Shown piece after piece: positions 1 through 10,433 of a stretch of DNA of 64,000 bases (its first letter is position 1; each line of letters opens with the position of its first letter). Below the pieces are notes generated by a model. It saw only the letters and a program-made list of their open reading frames with translations, was not told the origin of the DNA and did not search any database. The stretch spans positions 177,501-241,500 of the forward strand of contig NC_136011.1 in assembly GCF_048128805.1 (NCBI RefSeq), read 5' to 3'. Origin of the DNA: Centroberyx gerrardi (taxonomy: Eukaryota > Chordata > Actinopteri > Beryciformes > Berycidae). The position numbers were made by a program, and so were the translations under genes.

Positions 1-325
1 GGAGGGGAGGGCCGTGGCAGCTCTGCCCGCGGCTGTGCGCCCCTTCCCGGCCTCGGCTTTCACCCAGAGCCGGTGGTGGGACTTGGACTTTAATTTTTTT
101 TTTATTTTTATTTTTTTTTATATATCTGCTCCTGGTAGTCAGTGGAGAACCAGGGAGGGAGGGGAGCGCCGTGCGCACTCGGCCTGCGCCGGTGCGCCCC
201 AGCCCAGCCCTGGCTTTCACCCACAGCCGGTGGTGGGACTTGTACTTTAATTTTTTTTTTTTCCTAAGTGCCCCTGGTACTCAGTGGAGAACCAGGGAGG
301 GAGGGGAGGGCCGTGACAGCTCTGG
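1..325. repeat. GC-rich tandem repeat, period about 157 bp
   Basis: Two units start near 53 and 210 with the shared text GGCTTTCACCCA and GGTGGTGGGACTTG, followed by a T-rich run and AGTGGAGAACCAGGGAGGGA. Partial units lie at both ends: GGAGGGGAGGGCCGTG occurs at the very start and again near 301. This looks like a minisatellite or satellite array that begins outside the window. No coding potential is supported. Confidence 0.75.
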
Positions 326-399
326 TTTCGTTAGATAGTAGGTAGGGACAGTGGGAATCTCGTTCATCCATTCATGCGCGTCACTAATTAGAAGATGCA

Positions 400-441
400 G
401 CATTTGGCTATTTTGGCGCTTACGCCAAAATAGCCAAATGC
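400..441. repeat. Perfect short inverted repeat (19-bp arms)
   Basis: The arms 400-418 and 423-441 are exact reverse complements separated by 4 bases (CTTA), with the core TTTGGCTATTTTGGCG. The two overlapping short ORFs here are produced by this palindrome. It sits just before a tandem array. Confidence 0.8.
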
Positions 442-442
442 A

Positions 443-930
443 GTTGCCTAAGCATAACCTTAACGCAAAGCTTAACCAAAGTGGTTTTACTTGCCTAAAC
501 TTCCTGGCGTTTACCAAGGACATTTCAACCGTAACAGCAGTAGCATTTTCATTTATTTTTTACAAAGGCTTTTCTTATTTAACCATGACCAAACCGTTCC
601 CCTGACCTTAACCAACTTGTTTTAGTTGCCTAAGCATAATCTTAACGCAAAGCTTAACCAAAGTGGTTTTACTTGCCTAAACTTCCTGGCGTTTACCAAG
701 GACATTTCAACCGTAACAGCAGTAGCATTTTCTTTTTTTTTTTACAAAGGCTTTTCTCATTTAACCATGACCAAACCGTTCCCCTGACCTTAACCAACTT
801 CTTTTAGTTGCCTAAACATAACCTTAACGCAAAGCTTAACCAAAGTGGTTTTACTTGCCTAAACCTCCCCGGCGTTTACCAAGGACATTTCAACCGTAAC
901 AGCGGTAGCATTTTCATTTATTTTTGCCGG
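443..930. repeat. Tandem repeat, 182-bp period, about 2.7 copies
   Basis: GTTGCCTAA starts at 443, 625 and 807, giving an exact 182-bp period. Each unit contains CTTAACGCAAAGCTTAACCA and GTTTACCAAGGACATTTCAA, and the copies differ by few substitutions. This is satellite-like DNA with no gene. Confidence 0.85.
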
Positions 931-961
931 GCCTCTGGGACCGGCCTAGAAGAGTGAAAGT

Positions 962-997
962 AGCTGACTGACTGACTGACTGACTGACTGACTGACT
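962..997. repeat. (GACT)n microsatellite
   Basis: About nine tandem GACT units directly abut the outer end of the BEL/Pao LTR. Confidence 0.9.
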
Positions 998-1003
998 CCC
1001 CAT

Positions 1004-1674
1004 TGTTGAAAGTCACGCGAGAAGTGGTGTACTGTCCTCCACACCGACCAAGTGCTTTGACAGTCAGATAAACACCTTTCTTCAACTAAGATTCCATAGA
1101 CACGTTATTTCGTCCACAGGTTTATTAGCCCAAAAAAGGGTGAAACTGAAAAACAAAGTAGAAAATGCACATCTCAATAAACTTTCAGCAACTTGACAAT
1201 AGGCGTACAAATGCCCGAAATGTTTACAATGTGGGTAATTATGAAATAAATTGACAATGGAGTCCTCTAATCTCCAGATCTTTCCTCGTTATTTATCGCA
1301 ATTAGATTAACATAAGATGTAGCTGGTATTACTAGCCAGCATAGCATTAAACAACATCGACACTTTTTAAACTCACAAAACAATTATATGTCACAAAATA
1401 TTTATGTAGAAATGTAGATAACTTGTAAATTAACAAATACGTACAGACGATGCTACCACAGGCATAAGGATGCGAACAGGAACACATTGATTGTAGCAGG
1501 TAACTCTACATGTGCAGCAACAGCAGTCTCCATGATTCATACACTCACTTCCTGTTTCGTCACATGACAGGAATAGGTTGCAAAAGGAGAAAATATAACA
1601 AATCGCCACTAGGTGGTGCTGAAACTAAATCAAGTATCAAAGAATTGATAGACAGCACAACTCAAAACAGAACA
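1004..1674 (-). repeat. 3' LTR of the BEL/Pao element
   Basis: It is bounded by TG...CA (plus-strand TGTTGAA at 1004 and GAACA ending at 1674). It is preceded on the minus strand by the purine tract GGTGGGGAG, the expected second-strand primer site, and contains an AATAAA polyadenylation signal on the minus strand near 1120. It is 671 bp long. No matching 5' LTR lies in the window, so LTR divergence cannot be used to date it. Confidence 0.8.
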
Positions 1675-1739
1675 CTCCCCACCTGGCATGTTTAAATGCC
1701 ACTACTCAACAGTCTATAACAGTCACTATGTCTTCTCAG

Positions 1740-2804
1740 GAGCGAGGAGGAGGACTGTCTCTGTGACAGGCCGCATGAAGACTTTAGTCCCATCTTTCCT
1801 GGAGATCTTAATCTCCACCTTGCGTATTTTGCTGTCTCCACTGGGGAAGACTTGAGTGACCAATCCCAAAGGCCATTAATTTCTTCTAAGTTGGTCATCC
1901 TTGAGGAGTACAATGCTTCCAGGCTGAAGGTCTGGCTGGCAAGACTGCCACTTCCGTCGTGGCTGAAGAGAAGAGAGGTATTGCTTCCACCATCTATCCC
2001 AGAATGTTTGAGCCAGGTGCTGGACTTGGCGCCACTGGCGTTTGTGGAGGTCTTTTACCCAGTCGCCAGCTGGGGCTGAAGGAAGGCTCACTTTCTGAGT
2101 GAGGAGGGTTGCCGGTGTGAGTATGAGAGGATCATCCGGATCAGTAGACACCGGAACGAGAGGTCTGGCGTTGATGATAGCAGCCACCTCAGCCATTAGT
2201 GTGGTAAGTGCCTCATGGGTCAGCTTTGAAGACCCAAGTTGCAGGAACATAGAGTTCAGGATCTTTCTTGCTACACAATCATCCTCTCCCATGAGCCACC
2301 CATGTGAGAGGCATGGGGAGGATTGAACTTCCAGGTGCAGCCCTGGTCCAAGAGGAACTTCTCAACAGAAGTGTCACCAATGTTGGAGGGGATCTTTAGC
2401 CCCTTACAGGCACTAGTGAAGTTTGTTCCTCTGTCGGAACGAATGAGTTTTACTGGGCCCCTGATAGCGAGGAAACGCCTGAGGGCGTTGATGAAACTCG
2501 ATGCCTCCAAAGATTCGATTACCTCAATGTGAACGGCTCTCATGCTCATGCAGGTAAATATCACCGCCCACCGCTTACTGTGAGCAAGACCACCCCTCGT
2601 CCGTCGTGAGGATATGGTCCATGGACCGAAGACATCCAGGCCAACATTTGTGAATGGCGGTTCAGTGGACAGGCGATCTGTTGGAAGGTCAGCCATCTTC
2701 TGTGTCAAAGGTGTCCCACGAAGTTTACAGCACGTAACACACCCATGGATGCTGCTGCTCACACACCTCTTGCCGCCCACTATCCAGAGACCATCAGCAC
2801 GCAC
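1740..2804 (-). pseudogene. BEL/Pao integrase and C-terminal domain (broken)
   Basis: The fragment begins with an integrase zinc-binding remnant (HGCVTCCKLRG). A DDE-type core follows with Asp in DVFGPW, Asp in SDRGTNF and Glu in SWERM, so the catalytic triad is still present. A frame change near 2280 leads into the C-terminal segment (TLLTQK, WRQVQHLAQTFWDRW, SIVLLKDDQLRRN). A TAA near 1877 replaces what is normally Glu, and the same frame then continues through WPLGLVTQVFPS to about 1740. Integrase inserts cDNA into host DNA; this copy is split by a frameshift and a stop. Confidence 0.88.
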
Positions 2805-3091
2805 GGCACCTTCAGTGAACAGTCATCCCTGATGTTGAGTTTTCTCGTGATAATGCCTGACCAAAAGGGTTGCAATATGGTGCTTGCCAGGAATGATATA
2901 GGGGTTCTTCTCGTCTTGCTGAAGTTCCGCTTCTGTGAGGCGACCTCTGACTCTCAAGAGGCCGTCGGCATCAATAAAGGGATCTAAGGCTTTGAGAGGA
3001 CTGTCCTTAGGAAGCTTGTCCTCCTTCCTCAGACAGGTGTACTCTTGAGCATAGACCTCTTCTTGAACTGCACGGATGACGATTCTCTTAG

Positions 3092-3141
3092 ACTGTAAGA
3101 GTTCCTCAACTGAGCATTCTCAGTTGAGGAACTCTTACAGT
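3092..3141. repeat. Perfect 23-bp inverted duplication inside pol
   Basis: The arms 3092-3114 and 3119-3141 are exact reverse complements around a 4-base spacer. The lower arm is in its proper place in the minus-strand coding sequence (SVEELLQSK region). The upper arm is an inverted copy that terminates the RT/RNase H frame at 3106. Confidence 0.88.
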
Positions 3142-5057
3142 GTGACAGTGATGCCAACCTCTACAACCACTGACCTTGGTTGCTGGATTCTTGTGAAAGA
3201 GGCGAGCAATATGGATGAGGCGAGCAATGGCATGGGTCAACAACTTCCAGCTGGAGAACTTGGAAAATCGCTGAGACCCAAGTTGTTTGCTCAATGTGGT
3301 TGTCTTCAGTGTAGAGACCTGAGGGCAGATCTCTGCATCCAAAGACGGGTTCACAAGATCAAAGGTGCCCTGCTCAGGAGGACTTTGAGTGGGGTGTTTC
3401 AAGAACTTTGGTCCATGAAGCCAGTTGGTATCTGAGAGGTGGGCAGCAGTGACAGACCTTGTGGCAATATCTGCAGGATTCTCATCAGTAGGTACATATT
3501 GCCACTGCTCTGGGCGAGAGTACATCCTTATCCTCAGGACTCGATTACTAACATAGACATAGAAACGCCTACTCTCATTATATATGTAGCCTAACACTAC
3601 CTTACTATCGGTGTAGAAGGTGGTGGCATCCAATTGCACTTCAATCTCTGAGGAGATGAGTTCAGCCAACTCCACTGCCAAAACTGCTGCACACAACTCA
3701 AGCCTTGGGACTGTATGTTCAGAGAGAGGAGTAAGCTTTGCCTTGCCCATGATAAAGCCAACGTGGCTGGTTCCGTTTGTGCTTGTCAGTTTAAGGTAGG
3801 CAACTGCACCTACTGCCTTGGTTGAGGCATCAGCGAAGACACATAGCTCTCTTTGTGTTGCCTCTGAGGGAGAGATCTCTGTATAGGGTCTTGGGATCCG
3901 GAGATTGCTCAGATCTTTTAGCGAACGTCGCCAGGCGATCCACATCTCTTCCAGCTCTTGAGGGAGGGGGGAGTCCCAATCACCATTCTTCTGTGTAAGC
4001 TCTCTGAGGATTATCTTACCTTGGATGGTAACTGGGGCTATGAATCCAAGAGGGTCATAGATGCTATTCAGGGTCGATAAGATACCTCGACGAGTGAAGG
4101 GCTTGTCTTCATTAGCTACCTCGAAAGTAAAGGCATCAGACTTAAGATCCCAGTTGAGGCCCAGACTACGCTGCATGCGGTATTCAACGATGTCTTTGGA
4201 TGGGTCGTTGTCCCCAAACCACAAAAACCTCAGGAAATTGCGGTCCTCTTCTCTTACAAGGAAACAGTGGAACATCTGTTGGATGTCCACTGTTATGGCC
4301 ACAGCTTCCTTGCGAAATCGGATGAGCACCCCAAGGAGAGAATTATTGAGGTCTGGTCCAGTTAACAGAACAGTGTTAGTGACACTCCACTTTGCTGGGC
4401 GCTGGAGTCGAAGACCACACAAATGTTGCCAGGTTTCCTAGGATGATACACGCCAAAGGTAGGTAAGTACCATCTCTCTTCATCTTCCTTGAGTGGAGGT
4501 GCCACTTCGGCATGGTTGTTCTGAAACACCTTCTCCATAAAGGCGAGAAAGTGCTGCTTCATCACTGGCTTCCTATCAAGGTTGCGTCTCAGTGATGAGA
4601 GTCGGTTCAGGGCCTGAGTCCTGTTATCAGGGAGACGGCGCCTTGGTGTCTTGAATGGCAGCGGAGCTACCCAGCTGTTGCACTCATCTTTCTTTAGGCC
4701 ATGTTCCATTATTTGCAGGAATGAGATGTTAATGGACAAATTAATGGACAAAGCCACTTTGTTATCCTCGCGTGTCTGTTGGAACAATGTGGAGCCCAAC
4801 TGCTCACCTTTTTGATCGCAGGTAAGTTTCTCTGTAGAACACGCACCTGAATAATCAGGATACTGGCCGTATCTCTCCTTCACATGGAAAACATTTGGAC
4901 AGGGCTCAAAGATGGAAGGGCGGTATCGTTCTGATGCACTGGTGTAGAACGCATTCACCGTGACAGGCTTATGAACACCTCCCAAACAGACATTACCAAT
5001 GATCACCCATCCCAGGTCGAGCTTCTGGGCGTAAGGAGCATCATGAGGGCCATTCAC
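3106..5057 (-). pseudogene. BEL/Pao reverse transcriptase/RNase H (broken, active site deleted)
   Basis: The N-terminal RT part (4362-5057) carries GWVIIGNVCL and VVFDSSAQ. A frameshift near 4370-4420 moves the reading to 3106-4422, which holds LLTGPDLNN, FHCFLVREEDRNFLRFLWF and then DIVEYRMQRSLGLNWDLKSD. In intact relatives a segment of roughly 100 residues with the YVDD catalytic motif lies between VEYRM and RSLGLNWD; here it is absent and the frame is kept. RNase H-like features follow (FADASTKAVGAVAYL, FYTDSKVVLGYI, YVPTDENPADIATR). The polymerase is dead. Confidence 0.9.
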
Positions 5058-5460
5058 CTACTTGCGAACTTTGTGGACTCTTATGACATCCCTGCCAAGA
5101 AGAAGCATGATAGAAGCCTTCGGTTCGAGCTCTGGGATAAGGTGAGCTACTGACTTCAGGTGAGGGTGGTTGAGAGCAGCTTTGGGTGTCGGAATCTCTA
5201 GTCGATTGTTAGGGATGTCGTTGCATTCCAAGAGACTTGGTAGAGGAATACTCACTTTCCCATCCAAAGATTCAATTTGGAAGCCCAAAGCTCTTCTCCC
5301 CATGGCCTCTGTCACTCAAGCGCAGGTCCTTAGAAAATATGGAGAGGTGGGGCCTTGGACATTGAAGGAATCAAAGAACTCAGAACGAGCCAAAGACCTG
5401 TTGCTTTGCTCGTCAAGGATTGCGTAGACCTTCAATGCCTTGTCACGATGACTGGTGGGA
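5058..5460 (-). pseudogene. BEL/Pao aspartic protease region
   Basis: The minus-strand reading holds LKVYAILDEQSNRSLA, the characteristic protease active-site segment of BEL/Pao elements, at the end of the gag frame. It is followed in the next block (5058-5315) by LPSLLECNDIPNNRLEIPTP and LLLGRDVIRVHKVR, the distal protease motif. A stop or frameshift near 5316 separates the two halves. The protease would cleave the gag-pol polyprotein. Confidence 0.8.
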
Positions 5461-7197
5461 TAAATCTTAACTAGGCAGATCTTAGAGCATGATCTATAAC
5501 TAAGATCCCCACCACAGACCTGGGTGCAATGAGTTGTCACCTCTGAAGGTGGTGAAGGGCTTTCCTCCCCGCCATGATCTGAAGGGAGGCCTACCTCCTG
5601 GGTCCAGGGTGCTGGTCCTGGGTGGAGTGCAGAGATATGCTTCTCACTTCCGCATTCAAAGCATGTGGTTGTGAACTTACAGTTCTTAGCTGTGTGAAAG
5701 GTAGATGTGCAACATTTAAAGCAAATCCCCTTCTCCATCAGGAATGTTCTACGTTCTACTAAAGGCTTCTCACAAAAGGCGCGGCACTTTCTAAGTAGAT
5801 GTGGCCTTTTGTGGATAGGACATTGCCTATCAGAATCCTCAGCTTTCTTGGTATGTTCACCTGAGGTAGGGGAAGTTGTGGGAGTTACATCTGTCTTGTG
5901 GACAGAAATTTCTTTCTGTCTGTTCAATTTCCATGGAGCTTTGTCTACTTTGGAAGGAGTGTCTGTTAGTCCTGAGAAATTGAAACTTGGATCGTTCCTG
6001 ATCCTAGCTTGTTGTCTGATGAAGTCGACGAAAACTTCAAAGGGAGGAAAGGAAACATGATATTGTTGTTTGTAGTTGGAACCAAGGGAAAGCCACTTTT
6101 CTTGAAGGCTAAAGGGCAACTTTTGAACTATAGGATTGATACCCCGTGACGTATTGAGATATGAAAGGCCTGGAAGATCTCCATCAGCCTTTGCTGCTTC
6201 CAGTTCCATGAGGAGGTCACTTAGCTCGTGGAGTTTTAGATAATCCCTGTTCGAGATTTTTGGAAAGCTGTCAATTCGTCGGAAAAGTGCGCGTTCAATT
6301 ACTTCTGGTGCACCGTAGCACTCATCCAGTCTGTCCCATATCATTCTGAGTCCCCTTACTGGCTGGTTAACATCCCTGTCAGCCCTGATCCGTTTAGCAT
6401 GCTCAGTTGACTCTTTCCCCAACCACTTGACCAGCAGATCCATTTCCTCGCTGGGTGACAAATCTAGGCCTCTGACTGCATTCTGAAAAGACTGCTGCCA
6501 GGCTCTGTAGCTCTCTGGTTGGTCGTTGAATTGAATCAGACCAGTGGTGACCAGCTCACGGCGAGCAAAGTATCTGACAAAGTCGGTCATGCTAGAGTTG
6601 TCGTGCTGGGGGTATTGAGGAGCATGACTGGGCACAGAGGGAAGTGGGGGACTGCAGTTGGTGAGTGGTGCTCTATATGTTCGATGACCATTTTGCAAAT
6701 GTCTTGAAGGAAGAGGGAGAGGCGTATCTGGGGTTAACGATAGCTGCTGAGCTGCTACTCTGTTTGACAATGTAAGGTCAGCGTTGACTGGGCTACTCTC
6801 TGCCTTGAGGTGTGGGGCTTCGATGGAGCAGGGGGGCACTGGCTCTGCGTGAAGCTGTCCGGTCTCGTCTTGAGAGGGTCGATCCATTTTGGGTGCTGAC
6901 TGTACAATTTTAAGACAGCATATTCTGAGGTACGTTGTACGGGGTCAAGCGGGGTTTCTCCAAGTTGAAGCTCACAGCTACGTCGTTCGCTGCCATCAAT
7001 GGCTGCCTCTAAAGTCTCTGCTTCAGCTACAGCCATTGCTGTTTCTTTTTCTAATGTTAACATATCCATCTTTGCCTCCAATTGTGCCTTCTCTAGTTTT
7101 ATTTTAATTTCTATTTCTGCATAGGACAGGCACACCTTGGCTGCTTCTGCTTTGGCTCTAGCCCTGGCGGCGGCAGCCCCAGTAGAAGACTGGGGCT
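5461..7197 (-). pseudogene. BEL/Pao gag with zinc knuckles
   Basis: The start of gag is missing. The first preserved part (about 6755-7197) is an Ala/Glu/Lys-rich coiled-coil segment (AAAARARAKAEAAK, KLEKAQLEAKMD). After a frameshift between 6755 and 6887 the frame continues through YRAWQQSFQNAVRGL, LVKWLGKESTEHAKRI and FPFEVFVDFIRQQARIRNDP-like text. Cys/His clusters of the nucleocapsid type follow (CPIHKRPH, CFKCCTSTFHTAKNC, CFECGSEKHISALHP). Gag packages element RNA. Confidence 0.85.
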
Positions 7198-7430
7198 GAT
7201 AGGAAAGGCGTAAATTAATTCTGAAATATCAACGCACATCTTGGACACATTTATTTAAGCCTGGAAGTAAAACGCACCGGATGTAATCAAGCTTGCAATG
7301 TAACGTTAACTGTCTTGCTGTCTTTTTACCCGACCTCAGAAATCTTCTGGTTAAGTCAGTAACGTTATGTGACATTATGCTCTGTGCTATGTGCGTTGAT
7401 ATTTCAGAATTAATTTACGCCTTTCCTATC
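7198..7430. mobile_element. 233-bp MITE-like element with perfect 42-bp terminal inverted repeats
   Basis: The arms 7198-7239 and 7389-7430 (starting GATAGGAAAGGCGTAAATTA) are perfect reverse complements. No ORF lies inside. There is no clear target-site duplication (left flank ...GGGGCT, right flank GTATC...). It lies exactly where the BEL/Pao gag is cut, so it either inserted there and later lost the distal side, or formed by rearrangement. Confidence 0.75.
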
Positions 7431-8023
7431 GTATCATGTAACACTATCAAACGGTAATGTTAGCTAGGAAGTGGTTGAATGCTAATGTTAGCTGTTGTCT
7501 AACGGCAGCTAATGGGTTATCAAATATGTTGTTTTACCTTGAAATATGGCCCAATGTCCCTCCGGATTGAAATGATAACGATTTGTCAGATTCCCTATGT
7601 TTATATGACTTGCAACCTGGAACACAGCACATTATCCTTTTGATAACAGCAAGCTTCCCACCCTGAGCGTGACGTCAGAGGAAAATGGCCACCGTGTGAA
7701 CAAGCAAGCTAGTCTGGCTAAAATAGCGTCGTCAATGAAAACGAGTGAACTCCGGTAGGCTAGTTCCTTTGTCAGGCAACTGAAACAAATAAATATTTGG
7801 TTAATAGTCTATGCAATCATATTTGGATATCAGAAACGTTAGCCGACCTGTCACCCGTCACAAGAAAATGTGCAAATATATGATTCGTCCACTGTACATG
7901 CTCATGCTGATTAGCAAAAGCTTTAAGATATAGCTTAGTAAATTATCGATTCTTACTCCTGTGACACAAAATTTACTGGTAGTTGTAGGCAAGCCAACTT
8001 ATTGTCATTTCAATACAATAGTC
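7431..8023. other. No gene recognised
   Basis: This is AT-rich sequence with scattered GTTAGCTA-type text common in teleost intergenic DNA. Short ORFs exist but have no recognisable domain. I see no convincing exon, RNA gene or repeat boundary. Confidence 0.5.
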
Positions 8024-8930
8024 CAGGGCCGTTACAAGCTCAGATTTGAAAGTTTAACTGTTCATCTAATTTCATTGAAATCTTATTATAGGCCCACAAT
8101 TTATTTTAACTACACAAAGTGGTTTGGCGATTCTAAATCAGACATGAAGCTACTTTAGCTGAATATTAGTATTTTGTACTAACCTTATATAAGTTAGGTC
8201 TACATTACAACACTTCCAGTAATCTATATCATGTATTTACCTTAAATATTATTAAAACATTGCCAAATGACAAATAGCCCATTAAAATTTGTCTGCAGAA
8301 AAAGTAGCTATGTGGTACGGTACTTGAAGTTGGGCCACTGACAGTTACAGTCTGGTGAGGCTTACTGTTGTAATGCATCGACTCCAAGCAGTCTTACCCA
8401 AATGAACATCATATTGTACTGTTGGTCTATTTTTGGGAGATTAACCCTTAATTATCATGCACAACATTGATTTTGCTCATTTACCAATTGCAGCATAATG
8501 CCAAAAAAGGACAGGTTAAGAAAACAGAAAGAAAGGGAGCTACAGCAGGCAGCCCAGGGTAGCAGCTCTCTTCTATCCTGGATCAGGCCATCTAGCAGTA
8601 AAGAGGATGAGGGAGATGTATTGCCACCTGATACAGAACCCATCACAGATGAAGAAGAAAGGTCAGAGTCCAGAGCAGAGTCATGTTGAAATAGTCATGT
8701 AGAAATAGTGAATGCTAAAGACCATCGTCTCTGTGTGAATTGATACAGTAATTTTGTAGAAATCTGTTGAGTATTAAACATCTGCATGAGTGTATGGGTA
8801 TTGAAATAAATAAATATGTAAGTAAGTAAAAGATGTGTATGTAACTTTATTTTTTATAAATAATTATGAGAGGGGTGCCCTTTTTTTTCGCTTGAGCACC
8901 TGCCCCCCAAAATGTCTGTGCACGGCCCTA
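8024..8930 (+). mobile_element. Probable degenerate hAT-like element with an N-terminal ORF
   Basis: The ends CAGGGCCGTT at 8024 and GCACGGCCCTA ending at 8930 form short imperfect terminal inverted repeats. Inside, 8498-8689 encodes a 63-aa basic/acidic peptide (MPKKDRLRKQKERELQQ... ending DEEERSESRAESC) preceded by a good acceptor (TTGCAG). This type of start is seen in teleost hAT/ZMYM-like transposon proteins, but I cannot see the zinc finger or transposase. No 8-bp target duplication matches at the flanks. Confidence 0.4.
8498..8689 (+). pseudogene. Short transposon-type N-terminal ORF (63 aa)
   Basis: An ATG follows the splice-acceptor-like TTTACCAATTGCAGCATA. The peptide has a Lys/Arg/Gln-rich N-terminus, a Ser-rich middle (SSSLLSWIRPSSSK) and an acidic tail. 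It resembles the linker start of hAT-like proteins, but without downstream domains it may be a remnant exon. Function is unassigned. Confidence 0.35.
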
Positions 8931-9127
8931 CCGATCAGGGTGTCAGATCTTGCACTGTCCTGGCTGATGCTGCTGGGTCAAGTGGACACATTCCCACACT
9001 ACACAATGCTGCTGCTCCAGTTCCACCAGTGGGACCATCACACAGTGTCAGGTCTAGAACAGGAAGGTTGCTTAGGCCTGTGACTAGGCTTATTGAGATA
9101 ATGGAACAAAGGCTAAAGGTGACCTGA
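8931..9127 (+). pseudogene. C-terminal fragment of an LTR-retroelement pol (integrase tail)
   Basis: The reading frame ends with VRSRTGRLLRPVTRLIEIMEQ, the Arg/Pro-rich tail typical of teleost Gypsy/ERV-type integrases. An LTR lies about 650 bp downstream (9778), the distance expected for a pol end plus leader to the polypurine tract. The upstream part is lost to the element at 8024-8930. Confidence 0.5.
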
Positions 9128-9568
9128 TTAATGGGTTGAAGAAAAGTGGACTAGGGATGTAAATTGTTTCTCAGTTAGAGGTGTTGGTTTTGAATGTTTT
9201 GTTCTGTTGAAGGATATGGAAGGAAAGAAGTGAGCATCTTTCTTACTGCTTGGTATGCTATTATATGTGTAACGGATGTTACTCTTTTCATAAGATGTAG
9301 CATGTTTATTTTTTCACTCCTATGTGGCAGGGTTTAGGCTGACATACGGTGTCAATGAGGGAAGGGTTTTCTGATACTTGAGTCCCCAGGAGTTGATTAT
9401 TAATGGAGAGTTTGTGTAGTCACACTGTGTATTGGACATGTAACAGGCATGTTTACCTGAGATGGTTGAGGAGTTTTGGCCAGCCTCTTTCTCCTCTAAT
9501 TCTCGCAGAGAATAGTCTCCTGACTGGGTTGCATGTGACTTCACAGGGTCTGCTTCCTCTATTGGTTT

Positions 9569-9630
9569 TCCATATATATATATATATATATTTTTATTTT
9601 TTTTTTTATTTTTTATTTTTTCTGTTGTTG
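9569..9630. repeat. (TA)n and T-rich low-complexity tract
   Basis: About ten TA units are followed by a poly-T/ATTTT stretch. The long ORFs on both strands here reflect low complexity and are not genes. Confidence 0.85.
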
Positions 9631-9747
9631 TTGCTTTGTTGTTCTGGATTGTACTTATGTTTGGTACCTGTCGTGTTTTCTGCCTGGTCAGAATTTGTTG
9701 TTTTTCTCTCTCTTTTCTGGATGGTGTTGTGAGCAAGTGGAATTCAG

Positions 9748-10081
9748 CGGGGGGGGGGGGGGGGGGGTTGGGGGGGGTGTAACAGAATTTTCATGGTATT
9801 GTTGGATTGGATGACAGAATGTGGCGATCGCATTGCACTTACTTGATTGTGCTAAATTGGTTATATTTTGTCAAAGTATTTATAGTTAGCCTCATTGGCT
9901 TGTAGGCTAAGCTAACATTTGCTAATTTTTCTGTAGAGCTGTGCCTAGAGATTGCTGTGCCCATGTGAATGACCAATGGGTTTCCATGTGTGTTGAACAG
10001 GCAATAAAAGTCCACACAGAAATTGAAGAGAGTGTCGGTCCTTGTCTCACACAACACAACGCAGACTGAAGAAGAGTTACA
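9748..10081 (+). repeat. Polypurine/poly-G tract and LTR of a Gypsy/ERV-like retroelement
   Basis: A G-rich tract (9748-9777) acts as the probable polypurine tract directly before TGTAACAG at 9778. The LTR ends with GAGTTACA at 10081, so the ends are TGTAAC...GTTACA. An AATAAA-type signal (CAATAAAAG) lies near 10003. LTR length is 304 bp. It pairs logically with the integrase tail upstream; no second LTR is visible. Confidence 0.65.
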
Positions 10082-10172
10082 ATGGTTACACCAGCAATGT
10101 GTAAATATTAATGGCCACTGACTTAATGGTTTGCATTTATTTTTTAGAGATAATTTAGTGAAAAAATAAATA

Positions 10173-10433
10173 ATGAAAAGGGGACAGGATATCAAAGACT
10201 TCTTTATCCAAAATAAGAAACCATATCTGACAGATAGTGCAGGTCACAGCCAACCTGCAACCAGTCAGAGCCAAACTTGCAGCCAGGGACCTGCTACCAC
10301 AGGTCAGAGCCAGCCTGAGAGGGCCAGTCAGGGCCACACCAGCAACCAGGGACCTGCTACCACAGGTCAGAGCCAGCCTGAGAGGACCAGTCAGGGTCAC
10401 ACCTGCAACCAGGGACCTTGCAGCAACAGGTGA
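10173..10433 (+). pseudogene. Transposon-type ORF with 21-residue tandem repeats
   Basis: The 86-aa ORF starts MKRGQDIKDFFIQNKKP, close to the usual beginning of teleost hAT/ZMYM-like transposon proteins. It continues into a Gln/Ser/Pro/Gly-rich repeat encoded by a 63-bp DNA unit (AGGGACCTGCTACCACAGGT at 10285 and 10348). Shortly after, GGGCCCCCCC and CTGGAAACGCCCCTG near 10725-10781 look like the end of such an element. No zinc finger or DDE core is preserved. Confidence 0.4.
10285..10433 (+). repeat. 63-bp coding minisatellite
   Basis: Two full units and a partial third unit keep the reading frame (21 codons per unit: GPATTGQSQPE...). Confidence 0.8.

Larger units (their letters stand above)
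1004..7197 (-). mobile_element. BEL/Pao LTR retrotransposon, 5'-truncated and degenerate
   Basis: Read on the minus strand the order is gag (with zinc knuckles), protease, reverse transcriptase/RNase H, integrase, a DUF5641-type C-terminus, a polypurine tract and a 3' LTR. This is the BEL/Pao order and not the Ty1/copia order. The coding region is broken by frameshifts, an in-frame loss of the RT active-site segment, a local inverted duplication near 3092-3141 and a stop near 1877. The 5' LTR and leader are missing: gag stops at 7197, where a MITE-like element begins. The element is therefore inactive, though its age looks moderate because long reading frames survive. Confidence 0.93.

Noticed and set aside
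443..930. Could be a CRISPR array because of regular repeats
   Set aside because: It is a contiguous 182-bp tandem repeat without spacers, in a vertebrate-type genome.
1852..6707. Plus-strand ORFs over the BEL/Pao element
   Set aside because: Antisense shadows of gag-pol; the minus strand has the protein motifs.
9320..9736. 138-codon minus-strand ORF
   Set aside because: It passes through (TA)n and poly-T low-complexity DNA (IYIYIYIY, KKNKN) between a pol tail and an LTR; no domain.
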